DNA of 38,819 nucleotides, from contig NZ_JACSQQ010000014.1 of assembly GCF_014836555.1 (NCBI RefSeq), forward strand, positions 1 through 38,819. Direction: 5' to 3'. Origin of the DNA: Oerskovia rustica. Its GTDB lineage: Bacteria > Actinomycetota > Actinomycetes > Actinomycetales > Cellulomonadaceae. The notes beneath the pieces were generated by a model, which had not been told where the DNA came from, ran no database searches, and saw only the letters and a list, made by a program, of their open reading frames with translations. Below, one piece after another: positions 25,423 to 33,607 of this stretch. The stretch's first letter is position 1; each line of letters opens with the position of its first letter. The translations under genes were made by a program, and so were the position numbers.

Positions 25423-25456
25423 GGTGCCCCTGGTCCAGGGCAGGACCAGGGGCACC
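25423..25456 (-). terminator. 14-bp perfect hairpin between the CopC and PCuAC genes
   Basis: GGTGCCCCTGGTCC (25423-25436) pairs perfectly with GGACCAGGGGCACC (25443-25456) around the 6-nt loop AGGGCA. It lies 57 nt downstream of the CopC stop and about 58 nt upstream of the PCuAC ATG. It is either the CopC terminator, an attenuator or an RNA-processing/stability element. Confidence 0.7.
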
Positions 25457-25512
25457 GCGAGGTCGCGGGAACGCCCGGGCGACGACGTCGCCGGGAAGGA
25501 GGTGGGGAGGGG

Positions 25513-26226
25513 TCAGTCCTGCTGCTGCTGGCGGCGACGGACGATCAGCACGGCGACGACCACGGCAGCGGCCGCGAGCACCGCGAGCCCGACGAGCAGC
25601 GGCACGATCGAGCGCGCCTCGTCGTCGGTCGCGTCGGACGCTGCCGCCGTGGTCGCCTCGGTCGTGTCCTCGGTGGCCGACGGCGTCACGACGGCGGGCT
25701 CGTCGGTCGCCACGGGCGCGGCCGGCTCGGGAGCCGCCGCGACCGCGAACGAGAACGTGCCCTCGATGGGGTGGCCGTCCGAGGAGACGACGCGCCACGC
25801 GATCGTGTACGTGTCACCGGTCAGCTCGGCAGGCCACGGGAAGGTCGCGGACGTCCCCTCGATCGTGGGGCTGCCCTGCGCCACCACGGTCCCGGCCGCG
25901 TCGGTCACGACGACCTGCGGCTCGACCGCGAGCGGCTCGGTGCTGAACGTCATGGTCAGTGCGGCGGGCGCGGCGTCGAGCTGCGCGCCGTCTGCCGGGT
26001 CGGTGCTGACGATGCGGTCGTGCGCCTGGGCCGGGGCGGCGCCGCCGATGCCGAGCAGCAGGGTCGCTGCCAGCGTCGCGAGGGCCGCGAGGACCGCGAC
26101 CAGGAGGCGGGCCGGGCCGGTGCGGGGCGCGGCGTGCGCGAGGGCGACCGCTCGCCCGCGACGGTCGGCGACCGTGGACAGGGTCGACGGGTGGGAGTGG
26201 TGGGACTGGTCGGTCTGGAAAGACAT
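25513..26226 (-). CDS. copC: CopC domain copper-resistance protein with C-terminal membrane anchor
   Basis: This 237-aa exported protein has a long N-region (about 40 aa, with HHSH) before a hydrophobic signal segment ending APAQA. The mature N-terminus AHDRIVSTDPADGAQ provides the His1 typical of CopC Cu(II) sites, and the domain ends with SSDGHPIEGTFSFAV, carrying the other conserved His/Asp. A Thr/Ala/Glu spacer leads to one C-terminal helix (PLLVGLAVLAAAAVVVAVLI) and a basic/Gln tail, so it is anchored in the membrane facing out. It lies in an apparent operon with an upstream membrane protein and downstream PCuAC and DyP. Confidence 0.92.
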   Translation of the reverse strand: MSFQTDQSHHSHPSTLSTVADRRGRAVALAHAAPRTGPARLLVAVLAALATLAATLLLGIGGAAPAQAHDRIVSTDPADGAQLDAAPAALTMTFSTEPLAVEPQVVVTDAAGTVVAQGSPTIEGTSATFPWPAELTGDTYTIAWRVVSSDGHPIEGTFSFAVAAAPEPAAPVATDEPAVVTPSATEDTTEATTAAASDATDDEARSIVPLLVGLAVLAAAAVVVAVLIVRRRQQQQD

Positions 26227-26323
26227 GGAAGACGCTCTCGATGAGGCGCGGCACGAGCTCGCGCAGGGGGTACCCGGGGGACGGCCGGCCTCGTCGATGG
26301 TCCGCGCGCGAGCGCGGACGGGG

Positions 26324-26965
26324 TCAGGAAGGAAGGGCGACGGGCCGGGCGAGCAGCGGTGGTCCGCGCGTCGTCGGGGTCCGCAGGTGGACCGTCGCCG
26401 TGCGGGACGGCGCTGCGGCCGGAGCGAGGGGCCGGTGCCCGACCGGCAGCGCGGGCAGGAGGTCCGCGAGCGCCCGCCGGGGTGCGAGCCACGTCAGCAG
26501 GAGGCCGAGCGCACGCTCGCCGTGCGCGACGACCAGGGCCACGACCAGGGTCGCGACCACGTGGGCCAGGACCATCCACGCTCCCGCGGGGGTCTCGTGC
26601 GGAAGGTGCGCGACGCCGTCGGGCACGGGGGTGCTCGCCGCGCAGGTCGCGAGCGTGCCCGCCACCGCATGGCCCGCGTGGCCCCCGCCGACCGGTGCGC
26701 ACGACGCGGGTGCGGAGAAGCCCAGGCCGTAGTGCAGCGCGACCTGGCCCGTGCCGAGGATCGCGACCAGCCGACCGAACGTGAGGCGGAAGCGGGCCGC
26801 GAACGTCGCGCCGGCCATCGTGAACGAGGCCAGGGCGAGCAGGATCAGCGGGTGCGGGAGCGTGCCACCGCCGACGCGGTGCGCGAGCGCCGCGAGGGCC
26901 AGCACCAGGGTCGCGACGAGACCGGCGCGCGCGACGCGCAACGGACCGGCGACCTGGGTGAGCAC
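26324..26965 (-). CDS. Hypothetical integral membrane protein of the copper cluster
   Basis: This 213-aa protein has about five hydrophobic helices (around 10-30, 38-58, 62-80, 95-115 and 128-150). A His/Cys-containing loop (CAPVGGGHAGHAV, then CAASTP and HLPHETPAG) and a Pro/Arg-rich cytoplasmic tail are also visible. I do not recognise a named domain; similar proteins occur next to copC in actinobacteria. The start is GTG at 26965. A TAGGGT -10 lies 6 nt before it, so the transcript would be leaderless. It is the first gene before CopC. Confidence 0.75.
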   Translation of the reverse strand: MLTQVAGPLRVARAGLVATLVLALAALAHRVGGGTLPHPLILLALASFTMAGATFAARFRLTFGRLVAILGTGQVALHYGLGFSAPASCAPVGGGHAGHAVAGTLATCAASTPVPDGVAHLPHETPAGAWMVLAHVVATLVVALVVAHGERALGLLLTWLAPRRALADLLPALPVGHRPLAPAAAPSRTATVHLRTPTTRGPPLLARPVALPS

Positions 26966-26971
26966 GGGACC

Positions 26972-26977
26972 ACCCTA
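26972..26977 (-). promoter_or_regulatory. Candidate -10 for a leaderless copper-cluster transcript
   Basis: TAGGGT (minus strand, 26977-26972) lies 6 nt upstream of the GTG at 26965. No Shine-Dalgarno sequence is seen and no convincing -35. It is the same hexamer as at the YibE/F promoter. Confidence 0.45.
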
Positions 26978-27071
26978 GCGGGACATGACGCGGCGTCGGA
27001 TCCGGCTTCCGGAGTGCCCACGGCGCGTCCCCGAGCACGAGGCTCGCCCGGTCGGGGAGAGGATAGAGCGC

Positions 27072-28310
27072 ATGACCACACGCAACAGCATCGCCATCAC
27101 GAACGGCTACGTCGTCCCCGTCGCCTCCGCACCCCTGGAGAACGCGACCGTCCTCGTCGAGGACGGCGTCATCACGGCCGTCGGCCAGGACGTCGTCGTG
27201 CCCGACGGCGTCCGCACGCTCGACGCCGGGGGCCGCTGGGTCCTGCCCGGCTTCGTCGAGTCGCACGGCCACATGGGCGTCATGGAGGAGGCCGAGGGCT
27301 GGGCCGGCAACGACACCAACGAGATGACCGACCCCAACGGCGCCGCCCTGCGCGCGCTCGACGCCATCAACATCGAGGACGAGGGCTTCCGCGACGCGCT
27401 CGTGGGCGGCGTGACCTCGGCCGTCATCAAGCCCGGCTCGGGCAACCCGATCGGCGGGCAGACCGTCGCGATCAAGACCTGGGGCGGCCGGACCGTCGAC
27501 GAGCAGGTCATCCGCGAGGCCGTGTCCGTGAAGTCGGCGCTGGGCGAGAACCCCAAGCGCGTCTACGGCGACCAGAAGAAGCTCCCGTCCACGCGCCTGG
27601 GCGTCGCCAACGTGATCCGCAAGGCGTTCGTCGACGCGCAGAGCTACGTCGCCAAGCGCGACGCGGCCGAGGCCAAGGGCGAGCCGTTCGACCGCGACCT
27701 CGCCAAGGAGACCCTGGGGCGCGTGCTCGCGGGCGAGCTCTACTGGGACCAGCACACGCACCGCGCCGACGACATCGCGACCGCGCTGCGCCTCGCGGAC
27801 GAGTTCGGCTACAAGCTCGTCATCAACCACGGGACCGACGGCGCCGCGGTCGCCGACGTCCTGGCCGAGCGCGACGTGCCGGTCATCTTCGGCCCCCTGA
27901 TCACCTCGCGGTCCAAGATCGAGCTCCGCAACCGCGACATCGCCAACCTCGGGGCGCTCGCCCGCGCCGGGGTGCGCGTCGCGATCACGACCGACCACCC
28001 CGTGGTGCCCATCAACTTCCTGGTCCACCAGGCGTCGCTCGCCGTGAAGGAGGGTCTGGACCGCGACGTCGCGATCCAGGCGCTCACGACGAACCCGGCC
28101 GCGTTCCTGGGGCTCGACGACCGCATCGGGTCGCTGCGCCCGGGGCTCGACGGCGACGTCGTGATCTGGTCGGGCGACCCGCTCGACGTGACCTCGCGCG
28201 CCGAGAACGTGTTCGTGACCGGCACCGAGGTCTACACGTGGGACCGTGCGGCGGCCGGCGGGCGCGGCGCGGGCACCGTCGTGGAGCGCGGGGAGCGCTT
28301 CACGGACTGA
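27072..28310 (+). CDS. Imidazolonepropionase-like amidohydrolase
   Basis: This 412-aa cytoplasmic metal-dependent hydrolase of the amidohydrolase superfamily has the beta-sandwich start NGYVVPVASAPLENATVLVE. The first metal motif is His65-Gly-His67 (GFVESHGHMG). Later His positions are in DQHTHRADDI and VINHGTD, and the catalytic Asp is in AITTDHPVVP. The C-terminal segment GSLRPGLDGDVVIWSGDPLD returns to the beta-sandwich. Its substrate is not known; relatives include imidazolonepropionase-type and prolidase-type enzymes. The ATG at 27072 has GGAGAGG upstream. It is divergent from the copper cluster and monocistronic. Confidence 0.88.
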   Translation: MTTRNSIAITNGYVVPVASAPLENATVLVEDGVITAVGQDVVVPDGVRTLDAGGRWVLPGFVESHGHMGVMEEAEGWAGNDTNEMTDPNGAALRALDAINIEDEGFRDALVGGVTSAVIKPGSGNPIGGQTVAIKTWGGRTVDEQVIREAVSVKSALGENPKRVYGDQKKLPSTRLGVANVIRKAFVDAQSYVAKRDAAEAKGEPFDRDLAKETLGRVLAGELYWDQHTHRADDIATALRLADEFGYKLVINHGTDGAAVADVLAERDVPVIFGPLITSRSKIELRNRDIANLGALARAGVRVAITTDHPVVPINFLVHQASLAVKEGLDRDVAIQALTTNPAAFLGLDDRIGSLRPGLDGDVVIWSGDPLDVTSRAENVFVTGTEVYTWDRAAAGGRGAGTVVERGERFTD

Positions 28311-28361
28311 GCCGACCACCGGACCGGACCCCGGGCCAGCCGGGCCAGCCGGACCGGACGT

Positions 28362-28418
28362 CGAGTGTGCGGTGCGGGCCGGCCCCCGCCAGCCGGCACC
28401 ACCCTAACTGCACACTCG
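28362..28418 (+). terminator. Terminator of the amidohydrolase gene
   Basis: CGAGTGTGC (28362-28370) pairs with GCACACTCG (28410-28418). Inner arms GGTGC and GCACC (28371-28375, 28396-28400) extend the fold. Confidence 0.55.
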
Positions 28419-28472
28419 GCGCACGCCGCGCCGCGCGAGCCGCGCCGAGCCACACCGCGTCAGACCGCCGCC

Positions 28473-28504
28473 TGCCCGACGACGACGCGCGCCGCCGTCG
28501 GGCA
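28473..28504 (-). terminator. Terminator of the gad operon
   Basis: TGCCCGACG (28473-28481) pairs perfectly with CGTCGGGCA (28496-28504) around a 14-nt loop, 8 nt after the GadC-like stop on the minus strand. Confidence 0.7.
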
Positions 28505-28512
28505 CGGGCTCC

Positions 28513-30171
28513 TCAGCGCGGTGCGCCCTGAGGCGGACCACCCGGGGCTGGGCCCGCGGCCCCGCTCCCCTGCGTGCCGACCCCGGCCGGCGGGTTCACC
28601 AGGACCCCCTCGGCCGTCTCCTGCTCGGCCGCGGTCCGCTGGTCCCACGTCGGCTTGCGCATGGCGTAGAAGATGAGCGGCGGTCCCCCGAGGACGATCA
28701 CGACCGCGGCCACCACGAACGGGTAGGCGGCCGGCGGCACGCCCGTGAACCCCTCGGGCGGGACGAACGCGAGCGCGAAGGCCGCGGCGCACGCGACGAA
28801 ACCGACCCCAGCGACGAGCCTCATCGCGGGGGTGCGGTAGGTCCGCACCACGTCGGGCTGGGAGCGCCGGAGCCTGATCGCCGCGGCGAACATCATCATG
28901 TACATGACCAGGTAGAGCGCGGCGGCCATGTCGATGAGCGCGATGAACGCCGTGTTGATGTTCGGGATGACGAGGAACAGCAGCGCCAGGACCGACACCA
29001 CGATCCCCTGGACCCCGAGGATCCCCACCTGCACCCCCGCCGCGTTGCGCTTCTGGAGGGCCGGGGGCAGGAGGCCCGTCCGGGCCGCGGCCAGCAGGCC
29101 TCGCGACGGGCCGGCGATCCACGTGACGACGGACGCGAACGCTCCCAGCGCGATGAGCGCCGAGATCGCGGTGACCGCCCACGGCATGTCCCACTTGTCG
29201 AAGAACACCTGGAACGCGAGGTTGATGCCGTTGGTCAGCCCCAGGTCCTTCTTGGGCACCGCGACCGCCATCGCGATCGTGGGCAGGATGAAGACCACGA
29301 GGATGAGGAGCGTCGCGACGGCGATCGACTTGGGGAACCCCTTCCCCGGGTTCTTCATGTCGTTCGCGTGGACCGCGTTGACCTCCATCCCGGCGTACGC
29401 GAGGACGTTGGACACCACGAGGACGATCGACGCGATGCCCGTCCACGGCGGGACGACGGCGGACACCTCCAGGGGGGTCTGCGACTTCTCACCGGTCGCG
29501 AGCCAGACCGCACCGAGCACGATCAGCAGCACGGCGGGGAACAGCGTCCCCAGGATGCCGCTCCACGACCCCACCTTGGCGAAGAGGTTGCCGCCCTTGA
29601 GCGTGATGAGCGTCGAGCCCCAGTAGAGGACGAGGATCACGACCGCGGTGTACAGGCCGTTGCTCGCGAGCCCCTGGTTCCCGATCACGAACGACAGGCT
29701 CGCCGCGATGAAGGCGATCTGCGTCGGGTACCAGACGACGTTCTGGATCCACTGGAGCCAGATGGCCGTGAAGCCCATCCGGTTGCCGAACGCCTCGCGC
29801 ACCCAGGTGAACACACCGCCCTTCCAGCCGGTCGCCAGCTCCGCGGCGACGAGGGCCGTCGGCACGAGGAACAGGATCGCCGGGACGACGAACAGGGTGA
29901 TCGAGCCCAGGCCGTAGGCGCCCATGGCGGGCAGCGAGCGCAACGACGCCACGGTGACGACCGTGAGCATCGCGAGCTGGAAGACCGAGAGGAACGCGGT
30001 CGGCGTCGCTGCGGGGGCGCCGATGGCCGGCCCGGTGTGCTGCGGGTCCTTCCCGTACGGGTGGGGCGCGACGTGCTCGGCCGTCGGTGCGTGGGTTCCG
30101 TCGGCCCGGACGAAGGGGCCGCCGACCGGTTCCGTCGCTCGGGCGCTGCCGCCCGGCTGGTTCGTGTCCAT
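28513..30171 (-). CDS. gadC: Glutamate:GABA antiporter (GadC-like APC transporter)
   Basis: This 552-aa APC-superfamily transporter has about 12 hydrophobic helices between residues 58 and 500. Conserved features include TVASLRSLPAMGAYGLGSIT, GWKGGVFTWVREAFGNRMGF and VLAYAGMEVNAVHANDMKNP, closely like bacterial GadC. It has a Pro/His-rich cytoplasmic N-terminus of 57 residues and a Gly/Pro/Ala-rich C-terminal tail. In E. coli GadC a C-terminal plug gives pH gating; whether this different tail does the same is unknown. It is 10 bp downstream of glutamate decarboxylase, so the pair should exchange external glutamate for internal GABA, consuming protons. Confidence 0.93.
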   Translation of the reverse strand: MDTNQPGGSARATEPVGGPFVRADGTHAPTAEHVAPHPYGKDPQHTGPAIGAPAATPTAFLSVFQLAMLTVVTVASLRSLPAMGAYGLGSITLFVVPAILFLVPTALVAAELATGWKGGVFTWVREAFGNRMGFTAIWLQWIQNVVWYPTQIAFIAASLSFVIGNQGLASNGLYTAVVILVLYWGSTLITLKGGNLFAKVGSWSGILGTLFPAVLLIVLGAVWLATGEKSQTPLEVSAVVPPWTGIASIVLVVSNVLAYAGMEVNAVHANDMKNPGKGFPKSIAVATLLILVVFILPTIAMAVAVPKKDLGLTNGINLAFQVFFDKWDMPWAVTAISALIALGAFASVVTWIAGPSRGLLAAARTGLLPPALQKRNAAGVQVGILGVQGIVVSVLALLFLVIPNINTAFIALIDMAAALYLVMYMMMFAAAIRLRRSQPDVVRTYRTPAMRLVAGVGFVACAAAFALAFVPPEGFTGVPPAAYPFVVAAVVIVLGGPPLIFYAMRKPTWDQRTAAEQETAEGVLVNPPAGVGTQGSGAAGPAPGGPPQGAPR

Positions 30172-30181
30172 GGTGTCCCCC

Positions 30182-31582
30182 TCAGTGGTGGAAGCCCGGG
30201 TGCTGTCCCTCGACGGGCATGGGTCCCGAGAGCGCCTCGAGGTAGTCGACCTCGGTGCGCAGGTCGTCGATCAGGCTGTGCGCGAGGTCCATGCTGAGCC
30301 CGTTGCGCACCACGATGCGCTGGACCGTCAGGGTCTCGAGGTCCGCGGGCATCGGGTACGCGGGGACCAGCCAGCCCTTGAGCCGCAGGCGGTCGGACAG
30401 GTGGTAGAGGTTCCAGTACCTGCCGTGCCCCTGCGCGATGCTCCACGCGAAGACGGGGATGTCGCTCCCGTCGTTCCACAGGTCGAACTGCGGCATCTTC
30501 GCGATCTCGCCCGAGAGGTAGAGTGCGACGTCCTGCGAGGCCTGCTGCACCTTGCGGTAGCCGTCGAACCCGAGTCGCAGGAACAGGTAGTACTGGAGCA
30601 GCACCTGTGCTCCCGGCCGCGAGAAGTTGAGGGCGAACGTGGGCATGTCGCCACCCAGGTAGCTGACGCGGAAGACCAGGTCCTCGGGCAGCGAGGCGAC
30701 GTCCCGCCACACGACCCACCCGAGCCCGGGGTAGACGAGCCCGTACTTGTGCCCCGACGTGTTGATCGACACGACCCGCGGGACCCGGAAGTCCCACTCG
30801 AGCTCGGGCTGGATGAACGGAGCGATCATGGCCCCCGAGGCCCCGTCCACGTGGATGGGGACGTCGAGCCCCGTCGAGGCCTGGATGCGGTCCAGGGCGG
30901 CGGCGATCTCCGTGACGGGCTCGTACATCCCGGTGTACGTGACCCCGAGGATCGCCACGACGCCGATCGTGTTCTCGTCCACGTACTTCTCGAGCTCGAA
31001 CCCGTCGAGCACCTTGTGCTCGAGCGAGATGGGGACGTAGCGCGCCTCGACGTCCCAGTAGTTGCAGAACTTCTCCCAGCACACCTGCACCGCGCTCGAC
31101 AGGACCAGGTTGGGCCGGTCCGTGGGCTTCCCGGCCGCGCGGCGCGCGTGCTGCCAGCGCCGCTTGAGCGCGAGCCCGCCGAGCATCGCGGCCTCCGAGG
31201 AGCCGATGGTCGACGTCCCGATCGTGTTCTCCGGGTCCGGGGCGTTCCACAGGGCGCCCAGCATCTTCCAGCAGCGCGTCTCGATCGCGGCCGTCGCCGG
31301 GTACTCGTCCTTGTCGATCATGTTCTTGTCGGCCGTCTCCTCGTACAGCCGCTGCGCGTACGGGTCCATCCACGTCCCGACGAACGTCGCAAGGTTCAGG
31401 CGGGCGTTGCCGTCGAGCATCGCCTCGTCGTGGACGATCTGGTACGCGGTCTCCGGGAGGGACTCCCCCGCAGGGAGCACGTTGCGGGGCAGCTCGGTCG
31501 CTTCTCCCGGACGGGCGAAGAGCGGGTTGAGCGCGACGACGTCACGCTCCTCGGACTCGGCGCCTCGGTTGGATCCAGACAT
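30182..31582 (-). CDS. gadB: Glutamate decarboxylase
   Basis: This 466-aa PLP enzyme, the same length as E. coli GadB, converts glutamate to GABA and CO2 while using a proton. The PLP lysine is Lys279 in INTSGHKYGLVYPGLGW; upstream are TSTIGSSEAAMLGGLALKRR and HVDGASGAMIAPF, which holds the Asp that contacts the cofactor. It ends GQHPGFHH. The penultimate His465 matches the histidine that blocks the active site of E. coli GadB at neutral pH, suggesting similar pH control. The ATG at 31582 has AGGAGAG upstream. It is the first gene of a gadB-gadC operon. Confidence 0.95.
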   Translation of the reverse strand: MSGSNRGAESEERDVVALNPLFARPGEATELPRNVLPAGESLPETAYQIVHDEAMLDGNARLNLATFVGTWMDPYAQRLYEETADKNMIDKDEYPATAAIETRCWKMLGALWNAPDPENTIGTSTIGSSEAAMLGGLALKRRWQHARRAAGKPTDRPNLVLSSAVQVCWEKFCNYWDVEARYVPISLEHKVLDGFELEKYVDENTIGVVAILGVTYTGMYEPVTEIAAALDRIQASTGLDVPIHVDGASGAMIAPFIQPELEWDFRVPRVVSINTSGHKYGLVYPGLGWVVWRDVASLPEDLVFRVSYLGGDMPTFALNFSRPGAQVLLQYYLFLRLGFDGYRKVQQASQDVALYLSGEIAKMPQFDLWNDGSDIPVFAWSIAQGHGRYWNLYHLSDRLRLKGWLVPAYPMPADLETLTVQRIVVRNGLSMDLAHSLIDDLRTEVDYLEALSGPMPVEGQHPGFHH

Positions 31583-31944
31583 GGTCTCTCCTCTTCTCGA
31601 ACGTCCCTCGGGCCGGCCCACGTGGGCAGCACGCTGTCGAGCGGTCGCGTCGTGGCGAGGTGCGCGGCGGCGCCTCAGGCGGTCAGGTTCGTTCCCGTCG
31701 TCGGGCGACGGCTCGTCGGACCGCTGCTCCGGTCCGAGCGTGGTTGCGCGCGCCGGGCCCTGTCCGTAGCCGCCATCGAGCGACCTCCGAGCTGCTTGAC
31801 CGGGTGCGCCACGGTGCGCAGATGGCTCCGCCAGGCTGTGGCGGGCGAGGCCTGCCGAGTGCACAGGCTGTCGTCGAGCGGTTCACATCGAGCATGGCAG
31901 AGACGGCACGGCCCGTCGCGGGGAGGCCTTGTCGCACCTAGGCG
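31583..31944. other. Long intergenic region upstream of gadB
   Basis: This is part of the 490-bp divergent gap between gadB and the TetR gene. Small open frames here show no recognisable product, ribosome-binding site or biased composition. The gadB promoter should be here, but I could not fix a -10/-35 pair. Acid- or TetR-responsive sites could lie within it. Confidence 0.5.
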
Positions 31945-31980
31945 ACACGTGTTGCCAAACTTATGGCACGGGCGTACCGT
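31945..31980 (+). promoter_or_regulatory. Promoter and dyad upstream of the TetR gene
   Basis: TTGCCA (31952-31957) and TACCGT (31975-31980) are 17 nt apart, a good promoter for the plus strand. A dyad TGCCA-6-TGGCA (31953-31968) overlaps the -35 and spacer, and ACACGTGT (31945-31952) abuts it. This is a plausible autoregulatory operator, inferred from position. Confidence 0.5.
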
Positions 31981-32072
31981 CAAAGTGTCAGCACGTTCCG
32001 TCGCCCGACGAACGGCCGCACACCCGCCGGCACCACCGCCCGGCACCAGCCACCAGGCCCGAAGGAGGCGAC

Positions 32073-32708
32073 ATGGACCCCCGCACCGAACGCACCACCG
32101 CAGCCCTGCGCACCGCAGTCCTCGAGCTCGCCGCCGAGCAGGACATCGACGAGCTCACGGTCTCGCAGGTCTCCGCCCACGCCGGGATCAACCGCGCCAC
32201 GTTCTACGACTACGCGAGCAACCCCGCCGACCTCCTCACGACGATCCTGCGCACAGAGCTCGACGCGATCCGCAGCGACTTCCTCGCGGCCGCCCACGGC
32301 CTGTCCGCCGACCCCGCGACCGGCCCCGACGCGCGCCCGCGCACCGACCCCCGGCAGCTCGTCGACACCATCACGCAGGCGATCGTCAGCCACGTCGACG
32401 CGCACACCTCGATCTACGAGCGCGCCCTCGAAGGAGGCCTGAGCGCCCCGCTGTTCCGCCTGCTCGCGGAGCACTTCTCCGAGACGCTGCGCACGTTCCT
32501 CCTGGACCAGCCGCACCTCATGCCCGTGCCGTGCGACGCCGAGCAGACCGAGGTCGAGCAGGCCGCGCGCGCGTACGCCTGCTACGTCGCGCTCGGCTCC
32601 GTCGGGGCCCTCGAGGCGTGGCTCGCGACCCCGTCCCCCCGTGACCCGGACTTCTTCCCCCGGATCACCCGCACCTCGCTCGCCCCCTGGTGGACCGCGC
32701 CGAACTGA
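32073..32708 (+). CDS. TetR/AcrR family transcriptional regulator
   Basis: This 211-aa protein has an N-terminal TetR helix-turn-helix (TVSQVSAHAGINRATFYDYA, about 29-48), the YDY motif, and an alpha-helical ligand-binding domain with a TetR C-terminal region (SVGALEAWLATPS). The ATG at 32073 has a strong GAAGGAGG site. It is followed 109 bp later on the same strand by an SDR oxidoreductase, and is divergent from gadB across a 490-bp gap. Possible targets are the SDR gene and itself. Confidence 0.9.
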   Translation: MDPRTERTTAALRTAVLELAAEQDIDELTVSQVSAHAGINRATFYDYASNPADLLTTILRTELDAIRSDFLAAAHGLSADPATGPDARPRTDPRQLVDTITQAIVSHVDAHTSIYERALEGGLSAPLFRLLAEHFSETLRTFLLDQPHLMPVPCDAEQTEVEQAARAYACYVALGSVGALEAWLATPSPRDPDFFPRITRTSLAPWWTAPN

Positions 32709-32817
32709 CCCGACGCGACCACCCGCCCCGGCGAGCCGCACCACACGCCGCACGCTCCGCCGTCGGGCACCCCACGAGGGTGTCCCGACCCCGGGCACAC
32801 CGAAAGGAGGCCCCACC

Positions 32818-33552
32818 ATGGGCCGTGTCTACAACAAGGTCGCCATCGTCACCGGAGGAACCGGAGGCATGGGCGTGACCCACGCCAAGGCGCTCGTCGA
32901 CGAGGGCGCGAAGGTCGTCGTCGCGGACCTCGACGACGCCAAGGGCGAGGCGCTCGTCGCCGAGCTCGGCGCGAACGCCGCCTACGTCCACCTCGACGTC
33001 ACCAAGGAGGAGGACTGGGCTGCGGCCGTCGCGTTCACGCTCGAGAAGTTCGGCCGCATCGACGTCCTCGTGAACAACGCGGGCATCGCGAACGCCGCCG
33101 GCATCACCGAGTTCACGCCCGACATGTGGCGCACGATCATCGACATCAACCTCACGGGCACGTTCCTGGGGATCCACGCCGTCTCGCCCGTCATGGCCAG
33201 GGCCGGGCGCGGGTCGATCATCAACATCTCGTCGGTCGAGGGCATGCGCGGCAGCGCGGGCCTGCACGGCTACGTCGCGTCGAAGTTCGGCGTGCGCGGC
33301 CTCACGAAGTCGGTGGCCCTGGACCTCGGCCCGTCGGGCGTGCGCGTCAACTCCGTCCACCCGGGCTTCATCAAGACGCCCATGACGGAGAAGATCAGCT
33401 CGGACGACCTCCACATCCCCCTGGGCCGCGCGGCCGAGCCCGAGGAGGTCTCGCAGCTCGTGCTGTTCCTCGCGAGCGACGAGTCGAGCTACTCGACCGG
33501 GTCGGAGTTCATCGTCGACGGCGGCCTCATCGCGGGCGTGCCGCACAAGTAG
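32818..33552 (+). CDS. Short-chain dehydrogenase/reductase (hydroxysteroid dehydrogenase-like)
   Basis: This 244-aa classical SDR has an NAD(P)-binding motif TGGTGGMG (12-19), with VADLDD after beta-2 and an Asp suggesting NAD(H) preference. It also has NNAG (86-89), Asn111, Ser139, and the catalytic Tyr152-Lys156 in GYVASKFG. It ends with the usual GSEFIVDGGLIAG. The segment SVHPGFIKTPMTEKI and overall pattern resemble 3-alpha/20-beta-hydroxysteroid dehydrogenases, but the substrate is uncertain. The ATG at 32818 has AAAGGAGG. It probably belongs to the preceding TetR gene's circuit. Confidence 0.92.
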   Translation: MGRVYNKVAIVTGGTGGMGVTHAKALVDEGAKVVVADLDDAKGEALVAELGANAAYVHLDVTKEEDWAAAVAFTLEKFGRIDVLVNNAGIANAAGITEFTPDMWRTIIDINLTGTFLGIHAVSPVMARAGRGSIINISSVEGMRGSAGLHGYVASKFGVRGLTKSVALDLGPSGVRVNSVHPGFIKTPMTEKISSDDLHIPLGRAAEPEEVSQLVLFLASDESSYSTGSEFIVDGGLIAGVPHK

Positions 33553-33573
33553 GCCATCACGGCTCGGCCGGTC

Positions 33574-33607
33574 GCGGCGAGGCAGACCTGCGGGTCTATC
33601 TCGCCGC
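33574..33607. terminator. Bidirectional terminator overlapping the TraR/DksA stop codon
   Basis: Arms GCGGCGAG and CTCGCCGC (33574-33581, 33600-33607) enclose AGACC and GGTCT (33584-33588, 33593-33597) with loop TGCG. The hairpin spans the TAG stop of the minus-strand gene and follows the SDR stop by 21 nt, so it can serve both convergent genes. Confidence 0.7.

Noticed and set aside
25097-28531. An 1144-codon plus-strand open frame spanning the copper cluster and amidohydrolase
   Set aside because: It is antisense to CopC/PCuAC and out of frame with the amidohydrolase. It is Arg/Gly-rich with no domain.
31683-32046. Small minus-strand open frames upstream of gadB
   Set aside because: No ribosome-binding site, no recognisable domain and no supporting codon pattern, so they were not annotated as genes.
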